Shown one piece after another: positions 1-11,750 of a stretch of DNA of 64,000 bases (position 1 is the stretch's first letter; each line of letters opens with the position of its first letter). Source of the DNA: Aquimonas voraii (GTDB lineage: Bacteria; Pseudomonadota; Gammaproteobacteria; Xanthomonadales; Xanthomonadaceae); NCBI RefSeq assembly GCF_900101825.1, contig NZ_FNAG01000002.1:372001-436000 (forward strand), read 5' to 3'. The notes beneath the pieces were generated by a model. It did no database searches and was not told the DNA's origin. It saw only the letters and a program-made list of their open reading frames with translations. A program made the position numbers and the translations under genes.

Positions 1-2
1 GC

Positions 3-776
3 TCATGCGGTTTGCAGGTCCTCTTCAGGGCAGTCCATCGGCGCTTCCAGCCGCCAGGGCTCACGGAAGCTGTGCGCATACTCGCCGAAGGGGGTCTGCG
101 GGCGGTAGCAGTAGAGCTTGAGGCCAGCCGGATCGCGGACCGCGAAGCCGCGATCGCCCCAGGCATGGTCCTTCAGCGGCATCCAGCTCGGCACCCCGGC
201 GGCCATGAGGCGCGCGTGCAGGGCCTCGACATCATCGACCTGCAGATTGAGCACGGCACCACCCGCGAAGCAGGGCATCGTGTCCTCAGGTGTCGGATGC
301 ATCAGGGCCAGCTGCGGCGCGTAGGGTCCGCCCAACTGCAGCAGCACGTAGCCGGGTGCATCGAACAGCGCACGCGCATTGAAGTGCTGCTCGTAGAACG
401 CTCGCGTGGGCGCGAGGTCCTCCAGCACCACGGTCATCAGGGCCTGCCTCGGCGGCGGCAGCCGGGTCCACAGCGCGGCGGGCGCGGGCGCCCGGTAGTG
501 GCGCAGCTGCGCAGACTGCATGTCGATCAGGCCGAAGAAAGCGGCGATCGTGGGTTCGCGCCCTGCGTGCTGCGCGGCGCGCCGGGCATCCTCCAGCGAA
601 CGCCAGCGGATGATGTCGAGCCATTCGCCGTCCTCGCCACGGCCGAACTGCCGGCTGACGAATCCCTGCAGGCGCTCGAACGCTGCGTGCGCTGCCCAGG
701 CGGCCTCGGCCATGCGCCGATCCGCCTCTGGGCTGCGCGCGCGGAAACTGACCTGTTCAATCACATCGCTCTGCAT
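3..776 (-). CDS. Monooxygenase-like / glyoxalase (VOC) two-domain protein
   Basis: Complete gene of 257 residues. The N-terminal part (about 5-100) resembles a dimeric ABM-type alpha/beta barrel, with GEWLDIIRW followed by a helix. The C-terminal part (about 110-235) reads as a vicinal-oxygen-chelate fold: it opens with a strand-helix unit MTVVLEDLAPTRAFYEQHF and closes with RDPAGLKLYCY, the usual end of glyoxalase/bleomycin-resistance domains. The domain reading is from pattern recognition; substrate and metal are unknown. It is divergent from clpB, with 152 bases between the two starts. No obvious frame problem. An enzyme or binding protein for a small reactive metabolite is the most that can be inferred. 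Confidence 0.75.
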   Translation of the reverse strand: MQSDVIEQVSFRARSPEADRRMAEAAWAAHAAFERLQGFVSRQFGRGEDGEWLDIIRWRSLEDARRAAQHAGREPTIAAFFGLIDMQSAQLRHYRAPAPAALWTRLPPPRQALMTVVLEDLAPTRAFYEQHFNARALFDAPGYVLLQLGGPYAPQLALMHPTPEDTMPCFAGGAVLNLQVDDVEALHARLMAAGVPSWMPLKDHAWGDRGFAVRDPAGLKLYCYRPQTPFGEYAHSFREPWRLEAPMDCPEEDLQTA

Positions 777-853
777 GCTGGCTCTCCGGCTGTGGTGGGG
801 AGACCAGACTGATGCGTTCCTGCTGACAGCGGAATGTCAGCAGGGCGCCGCCC

Positions 854-881
854 CTTGAACATCCGTTTCACAGCCTCATTA
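854..881 (+). promoter_or_regulatory. Sigma-32 (RpoH) type promoter of clpB
   Basis: CTTGAAC (854-860) and CCTCATTA (874-881) match the heat-shock consensus CTTGAAA / CCCCATnT. The gap between CTTGAA and CCTCAT is 14 bases, inside the known range. Transcription would begin near 888, giving a leader of about 40 bases to the clpB start. A second, better match lies before dnaK, which supports the reading. Confidence 0.72.
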
Positions 882-928
882 AGGGCACATCGCCGCCCGT
901 CGGCCCCGCTTTCCTTCGGAGACTACCC

Positions 929-3503
<2,575 letters not shown>

Positions 3504-3511
<8 letters not shown>

Positions 3512-4364
3512 CGCGCGCTCCGGAACCTCAACTGCGCCGGGCTTGTCCCGGCGCAGCTTTCTGGCCGCTGCGATTTCCGCCTTGACGCTTTCGGCCTGTG
3601 GACTGCCGACGCGCGAGCGGCCCGAGCGCGTGTTGTTCGTCGGCAACAGCCTGATCTATCGCAATGACCTGCCGAACCAGTTCGCGCAGCTGGCGAGCGC
3701 AGCCCTCGGGCGGCCGGTCGAGGCCGAAATGCTGGCGCGTGGCGGCGCGCACCTCAGCCATCACGTCGCCGCGGGCGTGGTGCAGCGTGAGCTTGCCAGC
3801 GGAGGCTATACGGCCCTGGTGATGCAGGAGTTCGGCGGCGGCCTGCGCTGCCACGCCGAGCTCGCGAAGTTCGGCTTCACCTGCCAGGCCTCGCATGCAG
3901 CGCATGCGGAGCTGGCGGCGCTGGCGCAGCGACACGGCGCACGTCCGGTGCTGCTTGGCAGCTACCGCATGGATGCTCGCGGTGCGGGCGTTCTCAGCCA
4001 GGCCGAGGCCGAGCTGGCTACGCGCATCGGCGCGCTGCACGCGGGTCTGGGCGACTTCCCATCGCTGCGCGCGGCGCATCCCGACTGGCTGTGGCTGGAT
4101 CCGGACGACGGCCAGCACCCCGGCCTCGATCTCACCCTGCTGATGGCGTTGCGCACGCTCAGGGTTCTGTTCCAAGCGACGCTGCCCGCCGCCCCTCTTG
4201 ACCTGCGCTATCGCGACTACCGCGGTTCCCAGCTGCCCGAACTGGATCGGCTGGCTTCGGCGCAGGCGATCGACGCGCCCCTGTCGCAGCGAGCACTGCG
4301 CGCCGGGGCGCTCGCCCAGCGGGTGCGCGCCGCTGGCTGGAGCCTGCCGCCGCAGGTGGGGTAG
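3504..4364 (+). CDS. SGNH/GDSL-like hydrolase lipoprotein
   Basis: 286 residues from a GTG start that overlaps the clpB stop (GTGTCTGA), suggesting translational coupling. Residues 15-32 form a signal with a twin arginine (SRRSFLA) and a lipobox LSAC (lipidated Cys 32), so it may use Tat and be membrane anchored. The first conserved block is VGNSL (46-50), a GNSL variant of the GDSL nucleophile motif. A late DDGQHPG supplies the Asp-x-x-His pair expected of SGNH hydrolases. Substrate unknown: ester or carbohydrate deacetylation is typical of the family. An upstream in-frame ATG at 3456 lies inside clpB and is not preferred. Physical linkage to clpB does not itself imply a heat-shock role. Confidence 0.75.
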
Positions 4365-4456
4365 CGCGACGAGGGGGCCGCGCTTGCTCGCGCTGAGCCT
4401 CCGGCCTGCCCACGGGCTGCAAGGATGATGATCCGTCCCCGCTTTTGCCGCTTACT

Positions 4457-4493
4457 GGGCTGGAGACCCGGATGTCCCGGGTGACATCAGCCC
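4457..4493 (+). promoter_or_regulatory. Structured leader before the large secreted protein
   Basis: Nested inverted repeats: outer GGGCTG (4457-4462) with CAGCCC (4488-4493), inner ACCCGG (4466-4471) with CCGGGT (4477-4482). A competing pairing GATGTC (4471-4476) with GACATC (4483-4488) excludes the inner stem. No U-run follows. It sits 18 bases before the start at 4512, so it could act on translation or be the remains of a terminator. Confidence 0.35.
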
Positions 4494-4511
4494 CGAAGAG
4501 CGGGGTGCGCC

Positions 4512-7500
4512 ATGAAAGCCCTCATCGTCTTCCTGCTGTTCGGGGCCGTGCTCGGCTCCGCCACCGCCACCGCCGACGTTGCCCCAGGCGGGGCTGGCGA
4601 CACGGCACCGCTTGCCTCCATCGACCCGCAGTGGCTGCCCCGTTTCGCGACCGCGAAGGGCAGTGCCCCGGTTGCCTGTGCCGACTCCCCATTCGGCCGC
4701 TACGCCACGATGGGCGAGGATGCCGAGTACGTCAGCATGATCGCCAGCACCAATCTGCGCAGCCTGCAGGTGTACGCACCGGGGCCGGCCAACGGGGACG
4801 TGCTCGTGCAGGAGTTCAGTGGCGAACTTCTGCAGTCCGGCAATGTCGCGGGCTCTGACTTCCTCACCGCAACCGAGGCCGATCTCAACGGCGATGGCCG
4901 CGATGAGCTGATCACTGCGCATCGTGCGCACGGCTCCGGTTGGCTTCGGCTGGGCGTGTTCCGGCGCGGCAGCAACGGGTCGGTGAGCTTGCTGCAGACC
5001 TGGAACTTCCCGCGCACCTTCAGCCACGTCGAGATCAAGGGCGGCGACCTCGATGGCTCGGCGGACGGCGCGCAGGAGCTCGCCATCCTGATCCAGGGCA
5101 CGAACCCGGCAGCGCTCGAGGTCTATGTGTTGACCGGCAACGCGCAGGGCCTGATCGCCGAGAACACCAGCGGTGGCTGGTCCGGTCGCTGGACCTTGAG
5201 CGGCACTTTCCCGGCGAGCTCGCTGGCGATCGGCGACATGATCCTGTCCGGCCGCGAGCAGATGGTGGTGGTGAACGAATCAGGCTCCGGCGGCACCCGG
5301 GCGCTCAATTACCACCTGCTGGAGTTCCAGCCCACCACCACTGCGCTGCCGCGGGCCACCAACAGCGTGGCGATCGGCAGCCGCAGCTTCGTCACTTCGA
5401 TCGGCACCGGCTTCGAGACGGACAACGGCACCAGCATGTCGATCCAGTCCATCCGCAGCCTGCGTGCGCTCGCTGGCGACATCACCGACAGCGCCGCGGC
5501 CGAGCTGATGGTGCTGGTGCTGGTCGAGGGCTCGAGCAATTTCAACCGTCTGTTCGCGCGCATGCATCACTTCACCACGGTGCGCGATGCGAACAACACC
5601 ATCACCGCCATCGACTTCTTCAGCCGCGATGCACAGCGGCCCTGGGACTCGAGCTACGCGGTGTCTGGCGAAAACCAAGGCGCGCTGATCAAGTTCGATG
5701 CCGCCTTCGCCAACATCGACCAGATATCGCCCAGCGAGTTCGTGCTGGCGATTGCGGAATCGCAGGACAATCGTTTGCGGGTGGACGCCTACAAGGCGCG
5801 CGTGGAATTGACGGCCGGCTTCCAGTGGCAGCGCAATGGCCGCACGGTCAGCTTCACGGATCGGTCCACCGGAAGGGTCAATACGCGGCGCTGGAACTTT
5901 GGCGACAACAGCGGCCCGCTGACCGATCTCAACCCCACTTACACCTTCGCGGCCGCCGGCACCTACAACGTCACCCTGACGGTCACGGGCTTCGACGGCC
6001 AGACCATGACTCGGACCCATCAGGTGGTGGTGGCTGACACCGGCAGCGGCAGCGGCGGCGCCGGGCCGGAGACCCGCTATGCAATGGATTCGACACCCTC
6101 GTACGCGGCGCATCTGGCAGTCGAGTCCGCGGCCAGCCTGGGCGCGCTGCGGCTGGCGGTGGGTGACATGGACAAGCAGGGCATCGCCGAAGTCATGACT
6201 CTGGTGAACGATCGCAGCCAGCAGTTGATCCGTTCGCTCTGGCGGCTCGGCAATCCGGCGTTGCCCGGCAGTTTCGCGGGACGCCATCTGGCCACACCCA
6301 CTGCGGGCCTGGAGAACAGCGGTCGGTTGGTCCTGCTGGCCGCTGATACCGACGGCGATTCGGTGCGCGCACGGCTCGGTGCCGACTGTCGCCAGGTCGA
6401 GGAGCCGCAGGTGCGGCAGCTGGTCTGGCATCCGCCGTACTTCGAGCGCCTGCAGGGCGATGCTGAGAAACAGGCGGCCTTCGGCCAGACCATTTCGGGT
6501 CAGACCAGCCGCGAGAAGCGCGCCGGCAGCTTCACTTCGCATGACGTCTCGGCCTACGTCGGCGTGTCGGCCGGTTTCGACATCCTCGGAGTCGGCGTGG
6601 AGACATCGGTCAAGGCGACCGCGGGCTACAACTACCAGGCCAGCAAGGGCGCGATCCACGGCAGCGAGAACGGCTTCGCCCTGAATCAGGGCTTCTCTTC
6701 ATCGTTCGGCGAAGCGCTGATGATCGTGGAGGAGAACAGCTTCCGCTGTTACAGCTACGACATCCGCGCCGAAGCCTCGGGCGTCGTGCCGAACAGCGGC
6801 ATGCGGATGTGCGAGGTCGTGGAGGACTCGCGCGGGGTGTCCGCGACCACCGCGCAGTTCTGGGACACCACGGTGGCAGCGGCGGGCGGCGCCGCGCCGC
6901 CGGCGCAGTGGACGCCGCTGCATCGGGACTGGGCCAGCCTGAGCCTGTTCCAGCCGGTGACCACCAATGTCACGCCGGCCAGCGGCAGCAGCGCTGCCAG
7001 CGTCACCGACGGACGCTTCAGCACCTGGCTTGCCAGCAGCGCCAGCCGCAGCCTGCCCTATGTGCAGATCGACCTCGGCGAGGTCCAGGAGATCTCCAAC
7101 ATTCGCGTGTTTCCACGCGCCGGTCGGGCAATCGACCTCAGGGGCTTCCGGGTGTTTGCGTCGGAGACACCGATGAGCGGCGATGCGTTGCCCACGGGAG
7201 CGGGGGTGCGCAGCTTCGCGCCGGAAACCGGCGATGACATGGCCTTCGATCGCTGGAACATCTGGACCCGCAATCCGGCCGCGCCCTCGCAGATGCTGCG
7301 CGCGCGCTACATCCGCCTGCAGCATCCGGGCACCGCCGTGCTGAACGTGGCGCAGATCCAGGTGTTCGGTGACGTCCATGTCGAACCCCATCGCTACCCG
7401 CAGGACATCTGCGACCCCAATCGCAGCGACAACACCTTCCTCGCGCGCATGTGGAACCCGCGCAGCTCCGGCTGGGCCAACATCGAGGTGCGCGGCGAAA

Positions 7501-8042
7501 TCCTCTGGAACGGCAGCGGCGACATGGACGGTTGCAGCAACTTCTCCGGCATGCAGCGCTGGAACATCTGGGCCGACCTGTTCGTCGGGAACCCGGGCAC
7601 CTCGTCGTGGAACCTCAGCCAGGAGGGCGGCAACTACAGCGGCGACTACACTGGCTTCGAAAGCTCGAACCGGGTCGGCGCCGAGTTCGACATCGAGGCC
7701 GGGTTCATCGCCAATGTGCAAGCCGGCGCGGCTTACGAGTACAGCTTCGGCGTGACCGAAGAGGTGCAGACCCTGCAGTACTGGGGCAGCGGGCTGGAGA
7801 TGGGGGGCACGATCGCGGGCTTTGCCCCCGAGTTCGGCGCTCTCGTCGGCACATGCCGTTACACCCCGCGCCCCTATGCCTACCGCCTGATGGACTACTC
7901 CAACACCGGCTACGAACACACCGTGTTCGTGGTCGACTATGTGGTGCGCCAAGGCAGCGCCAACTGGCAGCGCAGCAACGTGCCGGAGGTCTGCCTCAAC
8001 ATCCAGCGACCGCCGGAGGTGTTCGCCAACGGCTTCGAGTGA
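4512..8042 (+). CDS. Large secreted protein with FG-GAP-like, PKD and discoidin domains
   Basis: 1176 residues. Signal peptide 1-21 (MKALIVFLLFGAVLGSATATA). Around 124-134 is an FG-GAP/calcium-loop-like motif DLNGDGRDELI. A PKD domain lies at about 436-509 (WNFGDNSGP... YTFAAAGTYNVTLTV). A Gly/Ala-rich amphipathic core lies at about 680-730 (GVSAGFDILGVGVE). An F5/8 type C (discoidin) carbohydrate-binding domain lies at about 820-953 (DGRFSTWLAS, YVQIDLGEVQEISNIRVF). The last residues are VFANGFE, a tail shared with the secreted protein at 45288-46382. No catalytic motif is recognised; binding of glycans or surfaces is inferred from the discoidin and PKD domains. It is followed by a strong hairpin. 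No strong Shine-Dalgarno is seen; the start is set by the signal peptide. Confidence 0.8.
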   Translation: MKALIVFLLFGAVLGSATATADVAPGGAGDTAPLASIDPQWLPRFATAKGSAPVACADSPFGRYATMGEDAEYVSMIASTNLRSLQVYAPGPANGDVLVQEFSGELLQSGNVAGSDFLTATEADLNGDGRDELITAHRAHGSGWLRLGVFRRGSNGSVSLLQTWNFPRTFSHVEIKGGDLDGSADGAQELAILIQGTNPAALEVYVLTGNAQGLIAENTSGGWSGRWTLSGTFPASSLAIGDMILSGREQMVVVNESGSGGTRALNYHLLEFQPTTTALPRATNSVAIGSRSFVTSIGTGFETDNGTSMSIQSIRSLRALAGDITDSAAAELMVLVLVEGSSNFNRLFARMHHFTTVRDANNTITAIDFFSRDAQRPWDSSYAVSGENQGALIKFDAAFANIDQISPSEFVLAIAESQDNRLRVDAYKARVELTAGFQWQRNGRTVSFTDRSTGRVNTRRWNFGDNSGPLTDLNPTYTFAAAGTYNVTLTVTGFDGQTMTRTHQVVVADTGSGSGGAGPETRYAMDSTPSYAAHLAVESAASLGALRLAVGDMDKQGIAEVMTLVNDRSQQLIRSLWRLGNPALPGSFAGRHLATPTAGLENSGRLVLLAADTDGDSVRARLGADCRQVEEPQVRQLVWHPPYFERLQGDAEKQAAFGQTISGQTSREKRAGSFTSHDVSAYVGVSAGFDILGVGVETSVKATAGYNYQASKGAIHGSENGFALNQGFSSSFGEALMIVEENSFRCYSYDIRAEASGVVPNSGMRMCEVVEDSRGVSATTAQFWDTTVAAAGGAAPPAQWTPLHRDWASLSLFQPVTTNVTPASGSSAASVTDGRFSTWLASSASRSLPYVQIDLGEVQEISNIRVFPRAGRAIDLRGFRVFASETPMSGDALPTGAGVRSFAPETGDDMAFDRWNIWTRNPAAPSQMLRARYIRLQHPGTAVLNVAQIQVFGDVHVEPHRYPQDICDPNRSDNTFLARMWNPRSSGWANIEVRGEILWNGSGDMDGCSNFSGMQRWNIWADLFVGNPGTSSWNLSQEGGNYSGDYTGFESSNRVGAEFDIEAGFIANVQAGAAYEYSFGVTEEVQTLQYWGSGLEMGGTIAGFAPEFGALVGTCRYTPRPYAYRLMDYSNTGYEHTVFVVDYVVRQGSANWQRSNVPEVCLNIQRPPEVFANGFE

Positions 8043-8064
8043 GCGGGCTCGAACACGGGTTACG

Positions 8065-8096
8065 CACGTGCCCGGCGCGCAAGCGCCGGGCACGTG
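8065..8096. terminator. Perfect 14-bp hairpin, possible terminator
   Basis: CACGTGCCCGGCGC (8065-8078) is followed by the tetraloop GCAA and its exact complement (8083-8096), starting 22 bases after the stop of the large secreted protein. The loop fits GNRA. There is no T-run on either side, so termination is plausible but not canonical; it could also stabilise the 3' end of the mRNA. Confidence 0.5.
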
Positions 8097-8273
8097 CCGT
8101 ATCTGCACCCGCGGGCTTCACGTCCGGCGGGCTTTCATTGGCGTGAAGGTTGCTGCGCACAGGAGCGCCCGGTGCGGTCTGCCGGGCGTCCGAGCAGTTC
8201 CTGTGACGCGAACGCCGCCGCCGACCCTCGCGTGGTGGCCCAACTTCGACTCCCGAATCCTGACTCTCAACCC

Positions 8274-9044
8274 ATGCGCCTGACCTCAACACTCGCCCTG
8301 TTCCTCCCCCTGCTTCTCGCCGGCTGTTTCAACTTGGGTGATCGCCGCCAGCCGATCCCCTATGAAGCCGTCCCCGGCCGCGGCGAGGCCGACCGCAAGA
8401 CCCTGGTGATCGTGCTGCCGGGGCGTGCCGACAACGTCGAGGTGATGCGCGAGTTCGGCGTGGCGCAGGCCATCCACGCGGGCTGGCCGGAGGTCGACGT
8501 CTGGCTGACTTCGGCGACGCTGGCCTACTACACCGATGGCGGCCTGCCCCAGCGTGTGCGCGAGCGTTTCATAGAGCCCGCCCGTGCGCAGGGCTACGAG
8601 CGCCTGATCCTGATGGGCGCCTCGATGGGCGGCATGGGCAGCCTGGTGGTCGACGAGGCGCATCCCGGTGTGTTCGAGCACGTCGTGCTGATGGCGCCCT
8701 ACCTCGGGCGCAGGCGGGTGATGCGCGAGGTCGATGCCGCCGGCGGCATCAGGCAGTGGCAGCCCGGCCCCAAGCCCGAGGCGGTCGACCGCAGCAACTT
8801 CGATCGCGAACTGCTGTGGCGGCAGATCGCCAACTATGCGGCGGATCCTTCGCTGCGCAGCCGCGTCTGGCTGGCCTACGGCGAGGACGATCGACTCGCC
8901 GCCACCGTGCCGACAATCGCGCCAGCACTCGAGCCCGCGCAGATCCTGCCGCGTCCGGGTGGGCACAAGTGGGTGGTCTGGAATGCTGCAGCCACCGAGA
9001 TCTTCGCGCGGCTCCGGCGGCAGGCGATGGCGCCGGGGAGCTGA
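8274..9044 (+). CDS. Alpha/beta hydrolase lipoprotein
   Basis: 256 residues with a lipoprotein signal: MRLTSTLALFLPLLLAGC, lipidated Cys 18. Serine hydrolase elements appear in the right order: nucleophile elbow GASMGG, acid region GEDDRL, and a C-terminal GGHKW that would supply the histidine. A strand VIVLPGRADN near residue 45 is the usual oxyanion-hole strand. Substrate unknown. The start is chosen for the lipobox; longer in-frame readings begin in non-coding sequence. A single copy of the GAATCC repeat lies at 8250-8262, just before the start. Convergent with the antiporter gene, 30 bases apart. Confidence 0.8.
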   Translation: MRLTSTLALFLPLLLAGCFNLGDRRQPIPYEAVPGRGEADRKTLVIVLPGRADNVEVMREFGVAQAIHAGWPEVDVWLTSATLAYYTDGGLPQRVRERFIEPARAQGYERLILMGASMGGMGSLVVDEAHPGVFEHVVLMAPYLGRRRVMREVDAAGGIRQWQPGPKPEAVDRSNFDRELLWRQIANYAADPSLRSRVWLAYGEDDRLAATVPTIAPALEPAQILPRPGGHKWVVWNAAATEIFARLRRQAMAPGS

Positions 9045-9074
9045 GCTTGCACGTGCGGGCGCCGACGATCCCGG

Positions 9075-10271
9075 TCAGCCCGTGGCGAACCCGCGCCGCA
9101 GCTTGGGTGTCACCACCGGAATCGTCAGCATGGTGCTGGCCACCGCCATCAGCAGGAGCGCTGTGAAGGTCTCCGAGGTGATCACGCCTTTGTCCAGCAG
9201 GATATTGGCGAAGATGATCATGATCAGGGCCTTGGTCTGCAGCAGCCAGCCGATCAGCGAGGCCTCGCCGGGCTTCCACTTCAGGATCCGGCCGGCCAGG
9301 TGCACGCCGGCCAGCTTGCCGCTGACCGAGGCCACCAGCAGCAGCGCGGCGGCGATGAAGACCGTGGCACCGCCCATGTCCCAGTTGGTGCGCAGGCCGG
9401 TGGACAGGAAGAACACCGGCATGATCACCAGCAGCACGTGGTGGCGCAGCAGGTCCATCCGCTCCTGGTTGAACCAGCGGCTGTCCATCACCGCTCCGGA
9501 CAGGAAGGCACCGACCATGTAGTGCAGGCCGGCCCAGTCGGCGACCAGGCCGTTCAGCGCCAGCCAGATCAGGCCGACGTACCAGCGGTCGCGCTCGGCG
9601 AGCCAGCGCATCAGTTTGCGGAACAGCCAGGCGGCCGCGAAGAAGCCGACGAGATACGCCGCCTGGCGGCCGATCCGCGTCCAGTCCAGCAGGATCAGGG
9701 CGAGCACGCCCCAGATCGCGATGTCGTCGAGGCTGGCGTAGCGCAGCACCCGCTGGCCCAGGGGCTCGCGCAGGATTTCAAGCTTTTCCATGAACAGGAT
9801 CAGGATCGGCAAGGCGGTGACCGCGCAGGCCATGCCGACGCCGGCGATGAATTGCCAGGGTCGCGCGCCTTCGGCCATCCAGCCCTCCTGCCACATCAGC
9901 AGCACGGCCGCGGCGGCACAGCCGAACAGCAGGGGCATGCCCAGCGCGAGGCCTGCCGTGATGCTGGTTTCGCCGCGCTTGGCCCAGGCCTCTTCAAGGT
10001 CCAGCTCAATGCCGGCGATCCAGACGAAGATCATCACCGCCCACCAGGCCACGCCATTCAGGGCGGCAACCACTTCGGGCTTGAACACGAAGCCGTAGTA
10101 CTCGGGGAAGGCCGCGCCCAGCACGCCGGGTCCCAGCAGGATGCCGGTGATGATCTGCACCACCACCAGCGGCGCGTAGTACTCGGTGCGGCCCACCCGC
10201 CAGATCAGGAACGGCACGGCGAAGATCAGCACCATGGCGATCAGGTAAAGCTCGGTGGTCGTGATGTGCAT
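9075..10271 (-). CDS. Cation:proton antiporter (CPA2 / Kef-type membrane domain)
   Basis: 398 residues, almost all hydrophobic, with about 11-12 membrane spans and the loops LLGPGVLGAAFPEYYG and GAFLSGAVMDSRWF typical of Na+/H+ exchanger (CPA2) proteins. It would exchange monovalent cations for protons at the inner membrane. It ends soon after the last span and lacks the C-terminal TrkA nucleotide-binding domain of full KefB/KefC. The start MHITTTELYLIAM puts the first helix at the N-terminus; upstream in-frame sequence is low-complexity and not convincing. No clear Shine-Dalgarno. Ion specificity cannot be read from sequence. Confidence 0.85.
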   Translation of the reverse strand: MHITTTELYLIAMVLIFAVPFLIWRVGRTEYYAPLVVVQIITGILLGPGVLGAAFPEYYGFVFKPEVVAALNGVAWWAVMIFVWIAGIELDLEEAWAKRGETSITAGLALGMPLLFGCAAAAVLLMWQEGWMAEGARPWQFIAGVGMACAVTALPILILFMEKLEILREPLGQRVLRYASLDDIAIWGVLALILLDWTRIGRQAAYLVGFFAAAWLFRKLMRWLAERDRWYVGLIWLALNGLVADWAGLHYMVGAFLSGAVMDSRWFNQERMDLLRHHVLLVIMPVFFLSTGLRTNWDMGGATVFIAAALLLVASVSGKLAGVHLAGRILKWKPGEASLIGWLLQTKALIMIIFANILLDKGVITSETFTALLLMAVASTMLTIPVVTPKLRRGFATG

Positions 10272-10352
10272 GTGTCGCTTGGTGGGAGGTTGATCGGGGA
10301 CGGGCTGCGCTGAGGTGCCACAACGCCGCGAAAGGTAGGTCGAACGCGCCCC

Positions 10353-10394
10353 AAAAAGCGAGAGAGCCGGCGGACGCTGGGCGTCCGCCGGCTC
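10353..10394 (-). terminator. Intrinsic terminator of the anchored repeat protein
   Basis: Perfect 14-bp stem (10364-10377 with 10381-10394), loop of three, then TCTCGCTTTTT on the minus strand (the A-run at 10353-10357 on the plus strand). It lies 26 bases beyond the stop of the gene at 10420-11959. Confidence 0.85.
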
Positions 10395-10539
10395 CCGATT
10401 CACGCTTCCAACATCGGGCTCAGTTGCGGCGTGCGTAGGCGAACGCTGCAAAGCCGAGGGTCAGCAGGGCGAGCACGACCAAGCTGAAGGACCCGCTCGC
10501 CGGAACCACCGCGGGGCGCGGTGCGGCGCCAGAAACACC

Positions 10540-11155
10540 CGTGCCCGAGAGGGTGAAGGTGGGGCTGCCGCCGTTGCTGGTCACCGTCAGGGGCTGCGAG
10601 AAGCTGCCGAGTGCCGTCGGGCTGAACGCGTAGATCAGGGTGCAGCTGGCGCCGGCGGCAAGGCTGATCGGAGTCGCACTGCAGGTGCCGCCCGAGTGCG
10701 TGAACGGCGCGGTGGGAGCGGTGATCGCCGTAATCGACAGCGCCGAGCCGCCCGTGTTGCTGAGCGTGACGGTGGCGTTGCCCGAGGCGGACACCGCGAT
10801 GTTGCCGAAGTTGAGCGCGCTGGCGCTCAGCGATGCCACCGGCGCGCCGACGCCTGCGCCCTGCAGGGTGAAGCTGGGGTTTCCGCCGTTGCTGGTGATC
10901 GCAATCGACTGGCTGGAGCTGGTGGCCGAGGTCGGCGTGAAGCTGTAGGTGAGGGTGCAACTGGCCGCCGGTGCCAGTGCGATCGGCATGGCGCCGCAGG
11001 TGCCGCCCGTCGCCGTGAACGGGGCGGTGGCCGCACCGATCGCGGTGATGCTGAGGCCTGCCGTGCCGGTGTTGCTCAGTGTGAGCGTGCCGTTGGCCGT
11101 CTGTCCGGCGACCACGCTGCCGAAGTCGACCGTGGTGGAGCTGAGGCTCAGGGTT
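10540..11155 (-). repeat. Two tandem ~300-bp coding repeats (Ig-like domains)
   Basis: Two successive units of about 100 codons, approximately 11155-10862 and 10840-10540, encode near-parallel domains. Both contain DFGS/NFGN, LSNTG, LSITAI, APFT-x-x-GGTC, SCTL-x-Y-x-F and SNGG-x-P-x-FTL. The units are similar in protein and partly in DNA, so repeat-number change by recombination is possible. Boundaries are approximate. Confidence 0.65.
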
Positions 11156-11741
11156 GGCGTGCCGACCGGGCCCAGCAGCAGGAAGGGGAAGCCTTGGGCG
11201 GGCATGCCAGTGCCACCGTCGACTGCGGGCGCCCATGCCCCGCTGGAGCTTGTGAACTGTTGGCCGTTTCCAGTGATTCCCTGGCCAAGGATGCTGATGG
11301 GAGGTGCCCAAGGGCCGGATCCCAAGGCCCCAACAGACTGCCAGTCCAGCCAGTACGTCCCGGCAGGCAGGGTGACTCCGCCGAGGTTGACGGTCTGCGC
11401 CATGATGGGGCGGGTGGTGTCGGCGGCCGTCGTTTCAGTGACGCGATACGCGTTGGTCCACGCGCTGGCCGTCAGCCGGTTCGTGGTGGTGTCGCCGAAC
11501 ACGATGTTGCTGCCCATGGCGCCGGGTGGACCGTCCCAGATCCGCACATTCACCGCGGTGATCGTCGAGGTCGTCGTCGAGCCGGTCTGATAGGCGTACA
11601 GCACGGCACAGTTGAGCGTCCAGCCGCCCGCAGGCACGACGAACTCATCCGCTACTCGGTTATCGCCGCCGGCGCTCAGCTGGTGCCCGAAGCCGAGCGT
11701 GCCCAATCCCAGCGAGTCGGTCTGTAGCGTGCTCAAGTCGG

Positions 11742-11750
11742 CCCCCCCCC
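11742..11750 (-). repeat. Homopolymer run G9 at a frame break
   Basis: Nine consecutive Gs on the coding (minus) strand inside codons about 70-73 of the anchored repeat protein. Length 8 (or 5 or 11) keeps the frame; 9 breaks it. This is the kind of tract that slips during replication. Confidence 0.9.
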
